From: Nitrosopumilaceae archaeon
Lineage (GTDB): Archaea > Thermoproteota > Nitrososphaeria > Nitrososphaerales > Nitrosopumilaceae
Direction of reading: 5' to 3'
Assembly (NCBI GenBank): GCA_035631875.1
Contig: DASQHX010000010.1
Span: 124,001-188,000, forward strand
Length of the DNA stretch: 64,000 nt
Shown here: positions 17,586 through 25,586 of the stretch, one piece after another
How the letters are laid out: every line of letters begins with the position of its first letter
Numbering within the stretch: the stretch's first letter is position 1
Program-made: the position numbers and the translations under genes
Notes under the pieces: generated by a model
Database searches by the model: none
What the model saw: only the letters and a program-made list of their open reading frames with translations
What the model was told of the DNA's origin: nothing

Positions 17586-18224
17586 TTAGTGTTTTTCATG
17601 ATTTGCAATTGTATGTAATGCCGCACTTTTAGCAGCCAGTTCAGCAGTTCTTTTGTTATCAGAACTTCCTATTATTATCACATCGTTGTCATTAGGAACT
17701 AATTTCTTTATGATTAACGAATGTATTTTTGGGTTATTTCTTAACAAATCTTCTTGTGTATCTGGCATTAGAAGTCTACCATTTTTAAATATCAGTGTGG
17801 TCGCACCTACTGCGCCCAATTTGATAGCGGCATCTCGTTGTTCGATGCCACTTCCAACATTATAGGCAATATCCTTTACCAATACCGCATAGTTGAATTT
17901 TCCTAACGCAATTGAACATTTGAAAACGTCCATCTCATTTGGAATTACATCATGTAATTTCTCATACACTGTTTTTCCTTTATTTGTGGGCCACATTCCG
18001 GCATTAGAGTTTTCTACCAAGCCTGACATTTTCATATGTTTTACAAGCGTCTTTACAGAGCCCTCTCCAAGACCTAATTCACGCATTAATAATGATCGGC
18101 TTATTTTTTTCTTATTTTCCATTAACTGCATTGTTTTTAACACATGAACTGAATCAAAACTTAGCAATCTACTGGGAGCGTATCTTTCTGCTACTTTGGA
18201 GAGCAGTCGTAGTACCTGATGCAT
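17586..18224 (-). CDS. HTH regulator with C-terminal DUF4443-like domain
   Basis: A 212-residue protein. Residues 25-85 form a winged helix (HVLKTMQLMENKKKISRSLL, then GLGEGSVKTLVKHMKMSGLV). The C-terminal part (FNYAVLVKDIAYNVGSGIEQ, GAVGATTLIFKNGRLLMPDT) matches what I recall of DUF4443, a likely ligand-sensing domain found behind archaeal HTH modules. It is divergent from cbtB across a symmetric promoter, so control of cobalt transport is the natural hypothesis. Confidence 0.75.
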   Translation of the reverse strand: MHQVLRLLSKVAERYAPSRLLSFDSVHVLKTMQLMENKKKISRSLLMRELGLGEGSVKTLVKHMKMSGLVENSNAGMWPTNKGKTVYEKLHDVIPNEMDVFKCSIALGKFNYAVLVKDIAYNVGSGIEQRDAAIKLGAVGATTLIFKNGRLLMPDTQEDLLRNNPKIHSLIIKKLVPNDNDVIIIGSSDNKRTAELAAKSAALHTIANHEKH

Positions 18225-18249
18225 TTGTTTTCAGTCCTGTTTAGATCGC

Positions 18250-18331
18250 TAATTGTATTTAAATTAATTTTAGAAAAGCAAGAGTTGGATAAACCATCCA
18301 ATCGCTTAAATACAATTCAATTTCTAAAATA
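18250..18331. promoter_or_regulatory. Symmetric bidirectional promoter of DUF4443 regulator and cbtBA
   Basis: The intergenic region holds three inverted-repeat pairs: ATTGTATTTAA with TTAAATACAAT (11 bp), ATTTTAGAAA with TTTCTAAAAT (10 bp) and TTGGAT-AAACC-ATCCAA (6 bp). The two TTAAATACAAT copies face opposite ways and each lies 25-35 bases from a start codon, so both serve as TATA boxes for leaderless transcripts. The outer repeats and central hairpin are candidate operator half-sites for the neighbouring regulator. Confidence 0.55.
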
Positions 18332-18335
18332 GAAA

Positions 18336-18554
18336 ATGACAAACATTTTGCAACAACTAACAAAATCAAGTCATGGAGTTCCAAAATTAGCCATAGGAAT
18401 TCTTTTGGTATTGTTCGGAGTTGGCTTTTTTAGTATGGGATTCGATCAAGGTCAGCTGTTTAGTATGATTGAAGGTCCAAAAGCATACGGCGATATGTAT
18501 CTTCACGAGTTCTCACATGACATGAGACACGCATCAGGTTTTCCATGTCACTAG
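18336..18554 (+). CDS. cbtB: Cobalt transporter subunit CbtB
   Basis: A 72-residue protein with one membrane helix (LAIGILLVLFGVGFFSMGF) and a C-terminal His-rich tail HEFSHDMRHASGFPCH, the typical CbtB metal-binding end. CbtB works with CbtA, encoded 9 bases downstream, in cobalt uptake for cobalamin synthesis. The ATG is about 25-30 bases after a TATA box, consistent with a leaderless mRNA. Confidence 0.88.
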   Translation: MTNILQQLTKSSHGVPKLAIGILLVLFGVGFFSMGFDQGQLFSMIEGPKAYGDMYLHEFSHDMRHASGFPCH

Positions 18555-18563
18555 TGGTTTTTA

Positions 18564-19286
18564 ATGAAAACCTCGATTTTTCTTGCCATAGTTCTAATTT
18601 CGGGTTTTTCTGCAGGGCTTGTTCATGGTCTTGTCAATCTTGCAATAGTAGAACCATATCTTGATACCGCAATAGGAATAGAAAATCAAAATAAATTTTT
18701 AGAAGGGCAAGTAAAAGATACTCCACAGTTTTGGGATGAATTTAGCAAATACAGAACATGGCAAAAAGAAGGCGGTGTTCTATCAGGCGGAATATTAGGA
18801 CTTTCTACAGGTGCACTATTTGGCATAGTGTTTGCATATTCAAGAAATAAAATCCCAAGTAAACATAATGTCAAAAAAGCACTAATTCTTGCAGGAATAA
18901 TGTGGTTTACATTATTTTTTATTCCATTTTTGAAATATCCAGCTAATCCTCCAACAGTTGGCGATCCAAATACAATAATGTTTAGAAGTTCAATCTATAT
19001 TGCATTCATAGCATTATCTGGTCTTGGTGCGCTTGGTTTTGCAAAATTATACAACAGATTACAAAATAAAAAATTCCTCATACTTATAGGATATGCTGTA
19101 TACATGATCATGGTTTTCTTACTAATGCCCCAAAACCCAGACAAGATTACAGCACCATTGGATCTGATAAATGGTTTCAGAATAGCATCTCTGGGTACAA
19201 TGACATTGTATTGGATTGTCAATGCATTAATACTTGGTTTACTTTGGCAAAAATTTCATCCAGATATAGTTACAACAAGAACCTAA
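18564..19286 (+). CDS. cbtA: Cobalt transporter subunit CbtA
   Basis: A 240-residue membrane protein with about six hydrophobic helices. The start FLAIVLISGFSAGLVHGL carries the conserved helix with His, and the middle shows GGVLSGGILGLSTGALFG and the FIPFLKYPANPP motif typical of CbtA. It acts with CbtB as a secondary cobalt importer. The gene follows cbtB by 9 bases. Confidence 0.88.
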   Translation: MKTSIFLAIVLISGFSAGLVHGLVNLAIVEPYLDTAIGIENQNKFLEGQVKDTPQFWDEFSKYRTWQKEGGVLSGGILGLSTGALFGIVFAYSRNKIPSKHNVKKALILAGIMWFTLFFIPFLKYPANPPTVGDPNTIMFRSSIYIAFIALSGLGALGFAKLYNRLQNKKFLILIGYAVYMIMVFLLMPQNPDKITAPLDLINGFRIASLGTMTLYWIVNALILGLLWQKFHPDIVTTRT

Positions 19287-19352
19287 CATACACCTCAAGC
19301 CCATAATTTTACATTGAAAAATTTTGTGATGTCATATTAAGATGAAAGGATT

Positions 19353-20648
19353 TTATTCTCTTCTTAATGCTACCATCGGAGATAGTCTTGACGCCTTCCA
19401 TGCAGGAAACAATCCCGCAGCAATACTTAGAATTACTGACAATATCCAAACTTTGATCATGTCAACTGGAAGAAATATCGGAGATACGTGTGGCGAACTT
19501 GCAACTGCGCTAGCGGCTGCACGTACACCACCAGCAAATGCACCACCACCTCCGCCTCCACCCCCAGTAGGTAAACTAACTGATATAGAACTTAATGCAT
19601 AGCCTGCACCTATTCCAACAATTAATCCAATTGTTGCACCCAAGATTCCAATCAAAACAGCCTCCACTAAAAACAATGCAAGAATATCCTTACCTTGTGC
19701 ACCTATTGCTTTCATAGTACCAATCTCACGGATCCTTTCTGTTACAGAATTGTAAAGTGTTGTAACAATTCCAACTGCACCAACAACTAATGCAATCATT
19801 CCAACACTTAGAATAAAGGCACTGTTTCCGTTTGTCAGATTTAATCTTGTAGCCATTATGGCTTTTGGAGTGATAACTCCAATTGTACTTCCGTATAGAC
19901 CGGTAATTTCCTGTTGTACAGTATCTACACTATCAGATGTTTGTGCTGCAACATTTAAAACATCATACTTGCCTGATTTGTGAAATATTTGATTACCAGT
20001 AGGTTCGTTTATGATAACCGCTCTGTCTATTTGATTATATCCAGTAGACTGCAAAACTCCTGATACTATAAAGCTTCTAGATTGTTGTTGTGATTTTCCA
20101 TTGGCATCAGGATAAGAATATGTTACTTTAACAGTTTGACCTACAGTGATCAATGTACTTGTAGCACCAGGCGGATTTGCAATACTATCACCAACAAGCA
20201 TTGCAGAACTATCGGTTTCCTTTACTACAGAACCATCTACATATTGCACATTTGGTACAATGGTTGTCAATTTTTGAGGATCAATTGCAATGACAGAAGC
20301 TCGAATGATACGTCCTTGAGTGTTTAGTGTAACAGAACCAGTGTATTCTGGTACAACATCATCAACAGCAGGAAGGGATTTAATCTTGGTTACCGCCACA
20401 TTGTTGAGTATGATAGATGTTGCTGTTGTATCTACATTAAACGTTCTCTGACCTGAAGTTACAAAAAGTACATTTGTTGCCAAATTGTTTAATTGTTGAT
20501 TGACAAATGCGCTTTGTCCAGCACTAAGCCCGTTTAGACCAATCATGAGACTGCTTCCAACCAATACCATAAGTACAGTAAGAACAGTACGAACCTTTCT
20601 ATCGCTTAGTGCACCAAAGGATAATGAAAAAATTTCTGTTGGTTGCAT
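19353..20648 (-). CDS. ABC transporter permease, MacB/FtsX type
   Basis: A 431-residue permease with MacB-like topology. TM1 is in VRTVLTVLMVLVGSSLMI, followed by a long extracytoplasmic domain (about 230 residues), TM2 (FILSVGMIALVVGAVGIV), the cytoplasmic coupling segment REIGTMKAIGAQGKDI, TM3 and TM4, ending FPAWKASRLSPMVALR. The extracytoplasmic loop before TM4 carries eight consecutive Gly then AFAGGVRAAA, an odd low-complexity insert. It is the last gene of a three-gene ABC unit, 13 bases after the CARDB-like protein. Likely exports a molecule or moves envelope proteins; cargo unknown. Confidence 0.88.
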   Translation of the reverse strand: MQPTEIFSLSFGALSDRKVRTVLTVLMVLVGSSLMIGLNGLSAGQSAFVNQQLNNLATNVLFVTSGQRTFNVDTTATSIILNNVAVTKIKSLPAVDDVVPEYTGSVTLNTQGRIIRASVIAIDPQKLTTIVPNVQYVDGSVVKETDSSAMLVGDSIANPPGATSTLITVGQTVKVTYSYPDANGKSQQQSRSFIVSGVLQSTGYNQIDRAVIINEPTGNQIFHKSGKYDVLNVAAQTSDSVDTVQQEITGLYGSTIGVITPKAIMATRLNLTNGNSAFILSVGMIALVVGAVGIVTTLYNSVTERIREIGTMKAIGAQGKDILALFLVEAVLIGILGATIGLIVGIGAGYALSSISVSLPTGGGGGGGGAFAGGVRAAASAVASSPHVSPIFLPVDMIKVWILSVILSIAAGLFPAWKASRLSPMVALRRE

Positions 20649-20661
20649 AAACTAGTTCCTT

Positions 20662-22803
20662 TTACTTTTTATCAGAAATGGAATCATCAAGTAACGCTTC
20701 AATATCAACATCTTTTTTATTATTTTTTTGAATCTTATTCTTTGAAGAATTACGTTTTTTCATGATAAAAACTGTTGCTACTACTGCTGATGCCCCGGTG
20801 ACTGGAAGATAAATAAACATCATCATTCCACCACGAATTCCAAATAATGTATTAAATCCTGAACCTTGTCTTGCATTAGCAAATGAAGTCGGTTGTTGTG
20901 CATTGACAGTTCCATTGAGAGTCAACTCATGAACATGTTTCAAATCGTCAGCATATACAACTTTGAATGAGACTTGATGAATACCAGGCATTATTGTTCC
21001 TGAAAGCGGAATACTAAATGGTGTTGGAGAGTCAGAAGAGAGATCTCCAATGTATTGTGGTGTAGAATCAGCAAGTATTGCTTGTGCGGAAGATAAGGAT
21101 CCACCTCTAATATGTTGTCCTGAACCACCTCCAGAATATTGTCCTGAACCACCTCCAGAAGGTTGTTCGGAACCACTGCCTCCAAAGAGTTGTCCTAATC
21201 CTCCTCCAGAATTGCCTCCCTGTGTAGTATCAATTGATTGAGCATTTCGTCCATACGTATTATTTTGAATTGGACTTTCAAGTAATTCAGGATGGAGTAA
21301 TTGAACTCTAGTAAACAATCCTGTTGTACTTCCTTGATTTAAGAGAGTTCCAGTAAGGGTTTGGGTACTTCCCACATTACTTACAGAAATGCCATTTACT
21401 TGTATGTTGATGTCACCAACTACATATGCACCAAGATTCAGACTGCTGGTTTTTGCCACACCATTTGAGATGTAGCTTGCAGCAACTGTAAATGATGCAG
21501 GGGTATCAATTACATTAGTGGATGCAAAGACTTGAGTAGAGAATCTTTCAGAATCGCCAGGATTCATAATTGGCACTGTCCATTGAGAATCTCCAACTAC
21601 ACTGATAGAACTCGGTGTGGCTTGTTGTGGAGCTGCAGATGGAGGTGTTAAAGAGATGATCAGGTTTGAAAGTATAGTTCTGCCAGTGTTTGTAACTGTA
21701 AAGTTCAGATTTTCCAACTTTCCTGCAGTTAAAAGTGGTGAACCATTTTTGTTGTCTGGCGATATGTTCAATGTAGACGTAGTAACGTCTGGAGATATTA
21801 CTAGTCCAGTTGAAATGGTTGATGACAGTTTATAGCCATATGCATTTCCATATGCAAGTTGAAGTTGTACATCTTGAGTACTACCACTTGCAGAACTACT
21901 TGGATAAATTGATGTAGTGATAATGCTTTTTCCGTAGGCAGGAATAGTACCAATGTTGAATGTATTTGCACCAAGGTTTACCAATTGAGTCGTTGATGAC
22001 TGTAATGTTAACGCGGAACTGCCACTTGAACTTCCTGTTGTTTTTCCTTGACCTAATCCTATTAGAGAAACAACCACTCCAGTAGCATCTGAGCTGCCTT
22101 TGTTTTCTATAGCTATACTTACATCACTTGGTTGATTTGGAGGAATGCTTGTAGTAATTGGAACTGCATCCAAGACAACTTTGCCTGGAAGCATGAAAGG
22201 TACAGTAATCAGCGCAGAATTACACAACGTAAAGGAACCTGAATCATAATAATTAACCACAAGCGGTGTTGGGTATAGACCGACCTTGACCTTATCTGAC
22301 ACATTAATATCAAAAAAAAGAGTAAATGTAGAACCGTTAGTTACAGTATTATCATAACTAGCAAGAGCTGGATTATTTGCTCCAGCTCGTAGTGTAGCTT
22401 TGAATATGTTTTGAGCTGAAGGATCTCCGCTTGTTCCAGTAGGTGAATATCCAGATGGGAGATTAAGTACTCCTGTCACATCAATAATACTAACAGGACT
22501 TCGGTTGACCATAACAACAGCAAGTGTAGATGGGCCTTCTCCTGGGCCTATCTCTTTTTTTAATGGAGTACCACTGGTCGTAGATGATGCGCTTTGATCT
22601 GTCCAAAATGAATCCAAATATACTGGACCCCTGTAGCTGGAATCCTGTATGTTAACAATTGAGCTACTACATGACGGTGTGTCAGCGTATGCATCAAATG
22701 AATTCGAAAGTGAGAGAGACATTATCAAAAGCAGAGACAAGACTGATGTTTTTAATACAAGAGATCTTTGTAATTTACCAAAAACAGATTTTATTGATGA
22801 CAT
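20662..22803 (-). CDS. Secreted CARDB/NEW3-like protein with C-terminal anchor
   Basis: A 713-residue surface protein. The N-terminal signal peptide is about residues 18-42 (SVLSLLLIMSLSLSNSFDAY). The body has several beta-sandwich modules with COG1361/NEW3-type phrases (VAIENKGSSDATGVVVSL, LNFTVTNTGRTILSNLIISL). Then come an 8-residue Gly-Ser repeat region (SGGGSGQY/SGGGSGQH) and a TM helix near 660-685, followed by a Lys-rich tail. Lying between ATPase and permease genes, it is probably the extracytoplasmic partner of the exporter, like an adaptor, but of a different fold from bacterial MacA. Confidence 0.8.
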   Translation of the reverse strand: MSSIKSVFGKLQRSLVLKTSVLSLLLIMSLSLSNSFDAYADTPSCSSSIVNIQDSSYRGPVYLDSFWTDQSASSTTSGTPLKKEIGPGEGPSTLAVVMVNRSPVSIIDVTGVLNLPSGYSPTGTSGDPSAQNIFKATLRAGANNPALASYDNTVTNGSTFTLFFDINVSDKVKVGLYPTPLVVNYYDSGSFTLCNSALITVPFMLPGKVVLDAVPITTSIPPNQPSDVSIAIENKGSSDATGVVVSLIGLGQGKTTGSSSGSSALTLQSSTTQLVNLGANTFNIGTIPAYGKSIITTSIYPSSSASGSTQDVQLQLAYGNAYGYKLSSTISTGLVISPDVTTSTLNISPDNKNGSPLLTAGKLENLNFTVTNTGRTILSNLIISLTPPSAAPQQATPSSISVVGDSQWTVPIMNPGDSERFSTQVFASTNVIDTPASFTVAASYISNGVAKTSSLNLGAYVVGDINIQVNGISVSNVGSTQTLTGTLLNQGSTTGLFTRVQLLHPELLESPIQNNTYGRNAQSIDTTQGGNSGGGLGQLFGGSGSEQPSGGGSGQYSGGGSGQHIRGGSLSSAQAILADSTPQYIGDLSSDSPTPFSIPLSGTIMPGIHQVSFKVVYADDLKHVHELTLNGTVNAQQPTSFANARQGSGFNTLFGIRGGMMMFIYLPVTGASAVVATVFIMKKRNSSKNKIQKNNKKDVDIEALLDDSISDKK
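21115..21186 (-). repeat. 24-base tandem repeat coding the Gly-Ser linker
   Basis: About three copies of a 24-base unit (TTGTCCTGAACCACCTCCAG plus four bases, plus-strand sense) start at 21115, 21139 and 21163; the first two are almost identical and the third is degenerate. They encode the 8-residue Gly/Ser/Gln repeat in the surface protein. Copy number could change by slippage and alter linker length. Confidence 0.75.
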
Positions 22804-23619
22804 TTAATTTATGGTGTCTCTTTCCACCTTTCCATCTCTTAGAAAGATGGATCTATCTGTAGACTCTGCAAGTTCTGGATTGTGTGTTACCATGATTATT
22901 GTTCTTTTAAATTTGTTTGATAATGTCTTTAGCAAGTGAAAAATATCATCCCCTGTTTTTGTGTCAAGGTTTCCTGTGGGTTCATCTGCAAGAATTATTG
23001 TTGGATCGTTTACCAAGGATCTAGCTATTGCTACTCTTTGCTGCTGTCCTCCACTAAGGTTTGATGGTTTGTGTTTTGCCTTGTCTGCTATTCCTAGCGC
23101 CTGTAGAATTTTCATAGATCTTCTGTTTCTGTCTGTACGTGACATTCCTGATATTATTGCAGGTAGCTCTACATTTTTTTGTACTGTAGTTCTGTTAATC
23201 AAATTAAAGGATTGGAAAATAAAGCCAATCATGTTATTTCGTATTGTTGCGATTTCGGTGTCTTTTAGAGAAAAGATGTCAATTCCGCCTATGTAGACCT
23301 TGCCAATCGTAGGTCTGTCCAAGGCTCCAATTAGATTAAGTAGTGTAGATTTTCCGCTTCCAGATGGACCTACAATTGATACAAACTCGCCTTTTTTTAT
23401 TGTAAAGTTAATTTTTCGTAGTGCAACTACTTTTCCTGCTGCTCCAGAATCATATATCTTTGAAAGATTTTCAATTTTCAAAGATATGGAATCATCATTT
23501 GTAGATCTTGTAGATTCAGTAAATTGTGTAGGAGATCCTACTGTAAAGTCATTATGAATTTTAAGATCAGAAATTGGGTTGTTTATTTCATGATCCATTA
23601 ACTTTACACTAGTGTTCAA
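22804..23619 (-). CDS. ABC transporter ATP-binding protein (MacB/LolD type)
   Basis: A 271-residue ATPase. Walker A is VGPSGSGKSTLLN, Q-loop IFQSFNLINR, signature LSGGQQQRVAIARS, Walker B IILADEPTGNLD, and H-loop MVTHNPE. These features, including GNLDTKTGD, match the LolD/MacB class that partners FtsX-type permeases. The first 45 residues precede the domain and are of low conservation, so an internal start is possible. Its stop abuts the ATG of the secreted partner with no gap. Confidence 0.93.
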   Translation of the reverse strand: MNTSVKLMDHEINNPISDLKIHNDFTVGSPTQFTESTRSTNDDSISLKIENLSKIYDSGAAGKVVALRKINFTIKKGEFVSIVGPSGSGKSTLLNLIGALDRPTIGKVYIGGIDIFSLKDTEIATIRNNMIGFIFQSFNLINRTTVQKNVELPAIISGMSRTDRNRRSMKILQALGIADKAKHKPSNLSGGQQQRVAIARSLVNDPTIILADEPTGNLDTKTGDDIFHLLKTLSNKFKRTIIMVTHNPELAESTDRSIFLRDGKVERDTIN

Positions 23620-23658
23620 AAAATCTCCTACGTAACATATAGTTATTCATAATAAAAC

Positions 23659-23702
23659 GATTGTCGAACCTTGTTCACTAACAAGGTTACTGAAAGACAA
23701 TC
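23659..23702. promoter_or_regulatory. Long inverted repeat upstream of the ABC operon
   Basis: GATTGTC (23659-23665), AACCTTGTT (23667-23675), a CACT loop, AACAAGGTT (23680-23688) and GACAATC (23696-23702) form two nested perfect inverted repeats of 7 and 9 bp. The element lies 40 bases before the ATPase start in the 255-base divergent region shared with the winged-helix gene at 23875. It could be an operator for that regulator or a leader hairpin. The rest of the region is AT-rich, with TATA-like stretches only. Confidence 0.5.
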
Positions 23703-23874
23703 AAATTCTTTTCGTCACTGAGCTTATGTGGGTTTTTTCTTATTTACATATTGTTTACACAGATTATGTAAATAGCTATAACATATTTCACACATATAGA
23801 AACTCAAATATAATTAGATAGAAAAATTTCACATAAATTTAATACTTGTATTAACTAGTGATAGGACGGTATCC

Positions 23875-24180
23875 TTGTCACATGAATATAGAGATAGAGT
23901 CTACATAAGAAAGGATATAATATTAAAATTGACAGAACATGGTGAGATGAATCAAACATCACTTTTAAGCTATTGTGGTTTGAATCTGATGAAACATAAA
24001 GACATACTTGACAGTTTAGAAAAAAAAGGATTCATAAAAAAAACAGAAGAACCCTGGGGAAGTAAAAAAATGATCAAATATGCTGTAACTCAAAAAGGAA
24101 GAGAATTTTGTAAGCTAGTTTTAGAACCTTATGAGAATATGTTTCCACGAAAGGAGAAAAAAGATGAAGAACAAAGTTAG
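23875..24180 (+). CDS. Winged-helix DNA-binding protein
   Basis: A 101-residue single-domain winged helix: helix IILKLTEHGEMNQTSLL, recognition region GLNLMKHKDILDSLEKKGFI, then a wing (TEEPWGSKKMIKYAVTQKGR) and a charged tail. This pattern is typical of thaumarchaeal small regulators. The start is TTG at 23875 (SHEYRDRVYIRK). It is divergent from the ABC operon, with a long inverted repeat between, so it is a candidate regulator of that operon. Confidence 0.75.
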   Translation: MSHEYRDRVYIRKDIILKLTEHGEMNQTSLLSYCGLNLMKHKDILDSLEKKGFIKKTEEPWGSKKMIKYAVTQKGREFCKLVLEPYENMFPRKEKKDEEQS

Positions 24181-24218
24181 CGAAGCGTTTTATTGGGATA
24201 TTTCCAAGTGATATCAAA

Positions 24219-24761
24219 ATGTCAGAATCAGAAACAAATCCAGATGATAAAGAAATCAAAGAAAAAAAGGGTAACAGCGGAAATAATGATAAATCAAAGG
24301 GAGAAAATTTATTTAAAGTTCTAGATGAACTTCTTGCTCATACAAATAGTTCTAGACGTTTGTTTTTAATATTTATTGCATCTGCACTTCTTTTTGCACC
24401 CATTGCTTTAGGATTAGGTGGAGTATTACTAGGACATCCCACTTACAACATCAGGCATTTGGAAGGAATGATGGGAGGATATACGGCCAATATGCCAATG
24501 AACGGCGCACATCTTCAATTAGTTTCACAAAATGGAACAGTCATAAAAGATATCCCTATTCAACAAATGCAACAACACCCACATGGTACAGGAACCATAT
24601 TTTTAGGAATTAGTATCTTTATTATAATTTCCATCATATTTGCAGGAATATTGTTGTTTATTGCAATAAAGGAGTATCGTTTCTTTTCCAAATGGAATAA
24701 GAGATTCATAAAATACAAGTCATTAAATGACAAAATCGATAAAGAGCTTGGAGAAGACTAG
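24219..24761 (+). CDS. Two-TM membrane protein with Met/His-rich external loop
   Basis: A 180-residue protein. The N-terminus is highly charged. TM1 is about 48-70 (FLIFIASALLFAPIALGLGG) and TM2 about 125-150 (IFLGISIFIIISIIFAGILL), with a cytoplasmic basic tail. The loop between them is rich in Met and His (HLEGMMGGYTANMPMNGAHL and IQQMQQHPHG), which suggests copper or other soft-metal contact; this is inference. It begins 38 bases after the winged-helix gene and is probably co-transcribed. No family recognised. Confidence 0.6.
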   Translation: MSESETNPDDKEIKEKKGNSGNNDKSKGENLFKVLDELLAHTNSSRRLFLIFIASALLFAPIALGLGGVLLGHPTYNIRHLEGMMGGYTANMPMNGAHLQLVSQNGTVIKDIPIQQMQQHPHGTGTIFLGISIFIIISIIFAGILLFIAIKEYRFFSKWNKRFIKYKSLNDKIDKELGED

Positions 24762-24911
24762 TCATAATTATCAGATGAGAATAGTGCAGTCATGTCAACT
24801 AGATAGAATCTGATAAAGATTTACTCAGTTTTAAAAATATCGCGGCGTCATAAATTTAGAAAAATAAAGGCTGTGACAATCTTAATATTCAATTCAAAAT
24901 GCAACACAGTT

Positions 24912-25550
24912 ATGAATAGATACTACATGGTTGCTATACCTGCGATTATTACAATTGCTGCTTTATCTTACATGCTTTATCCACATCAAACCCAAGATAC
25001 CAAAGTAACTCCACAAACACTAATGCAAAACGGTTCACCTATATTGGGAAATCCAAATGCTCCAATTACCATAGTAGAATGGGGAGACTATCAGTGCACT
25101 TATTGTCATGCATTTTATAAAAATAGTGAAGATTCACTCATCAAAGAATATGTTGATACTGGAAAGGTCAATTTCATATTTCGTGACTTTCCTCTTAATG
25201 GTCCAGATTCTATTCTTGCAGCAGAAGCATCGTATTGTGCAAATGATCAAGGCAAGTATTGGGAATATCATGATGAGTTATACAAAAATTGGGCAGGAGA
25301 AAAAACAGGCTGGGTAAATAGAAACTCGTTAGATCAATTTGCCAACACTGTAGGAATAGATACAACTCAGTTTGATAAGTGTCTTGACGATAAAAAATAT
25401 GAACAAAAAGTTTTGGATAATCAAAAATTTGGTGAGAATATAGGAATCAATGCAACCCCGTCATTTTTGATTTTTAATAGTAAGAATGGAACTAAAATTG
25501 AAGGTGCACAGCCATTTTCTTTCTTTAAACAAGTTTTAGATTCATTCTAA
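24912..25550 (+). CDS. Membrane-anchored DsbA-like thiol-disulfide oxidoreductase
   Basis: Starting at the ATG at 24912, a 212-residue protein. An N-terminal anchor (YMVAIPAIITIAALSYML) is followed by a thioredoxin fold with a helical insert. The active site is C62-T-Y-C65 in GDYQCTYCHAFY, and the cis-Pro loop is INATPSFLIF. A further Cys pair in SYCANDQ and DKCLDD may be structural. An upstream GTG at 24873 would break the signal-anchor pattern, and a TATA-like CTTAATATT 25 bases before 24912 supports this start. It probably oxidises or isomerises exported proteins. Confidence 0.88.
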   Translation: MNRYYMVAIPAIITIAALSYMLYPHQTQDTKVTPQTLMQNGSPILGNPNAPITIVEWGDYQCTYCHAFYKNSEDSLIKEYVDTGKVNFIFRDFPLNGPDSILAAEASYCANDQGKYWEYHDELYKNWAGEKTGWVNRNSLDQFANTVGIDTTQFDKCLDDKKYEQKVLDNQKFGENIGINATPSFLIFNSKNGTKIEGAQPFSFFKQVLDSF

Positions 25551-25586
25551 CCAAACTTAATATTCATAATCTCAAAAGGTCATTTA

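Noticed and set aside
19342-19602. Plus-strand frame with poly-Pro end
   Set aside because: Antisense shadow of the permease; the Pro run is the complement of its Gly run.
24768-24816. TTATCAGAT/ATCTGATAA inverted repeat with 31-base loop
   Set aside because: Long loop and AT-rich; could be chance, and no clear function in the intergenic gap.
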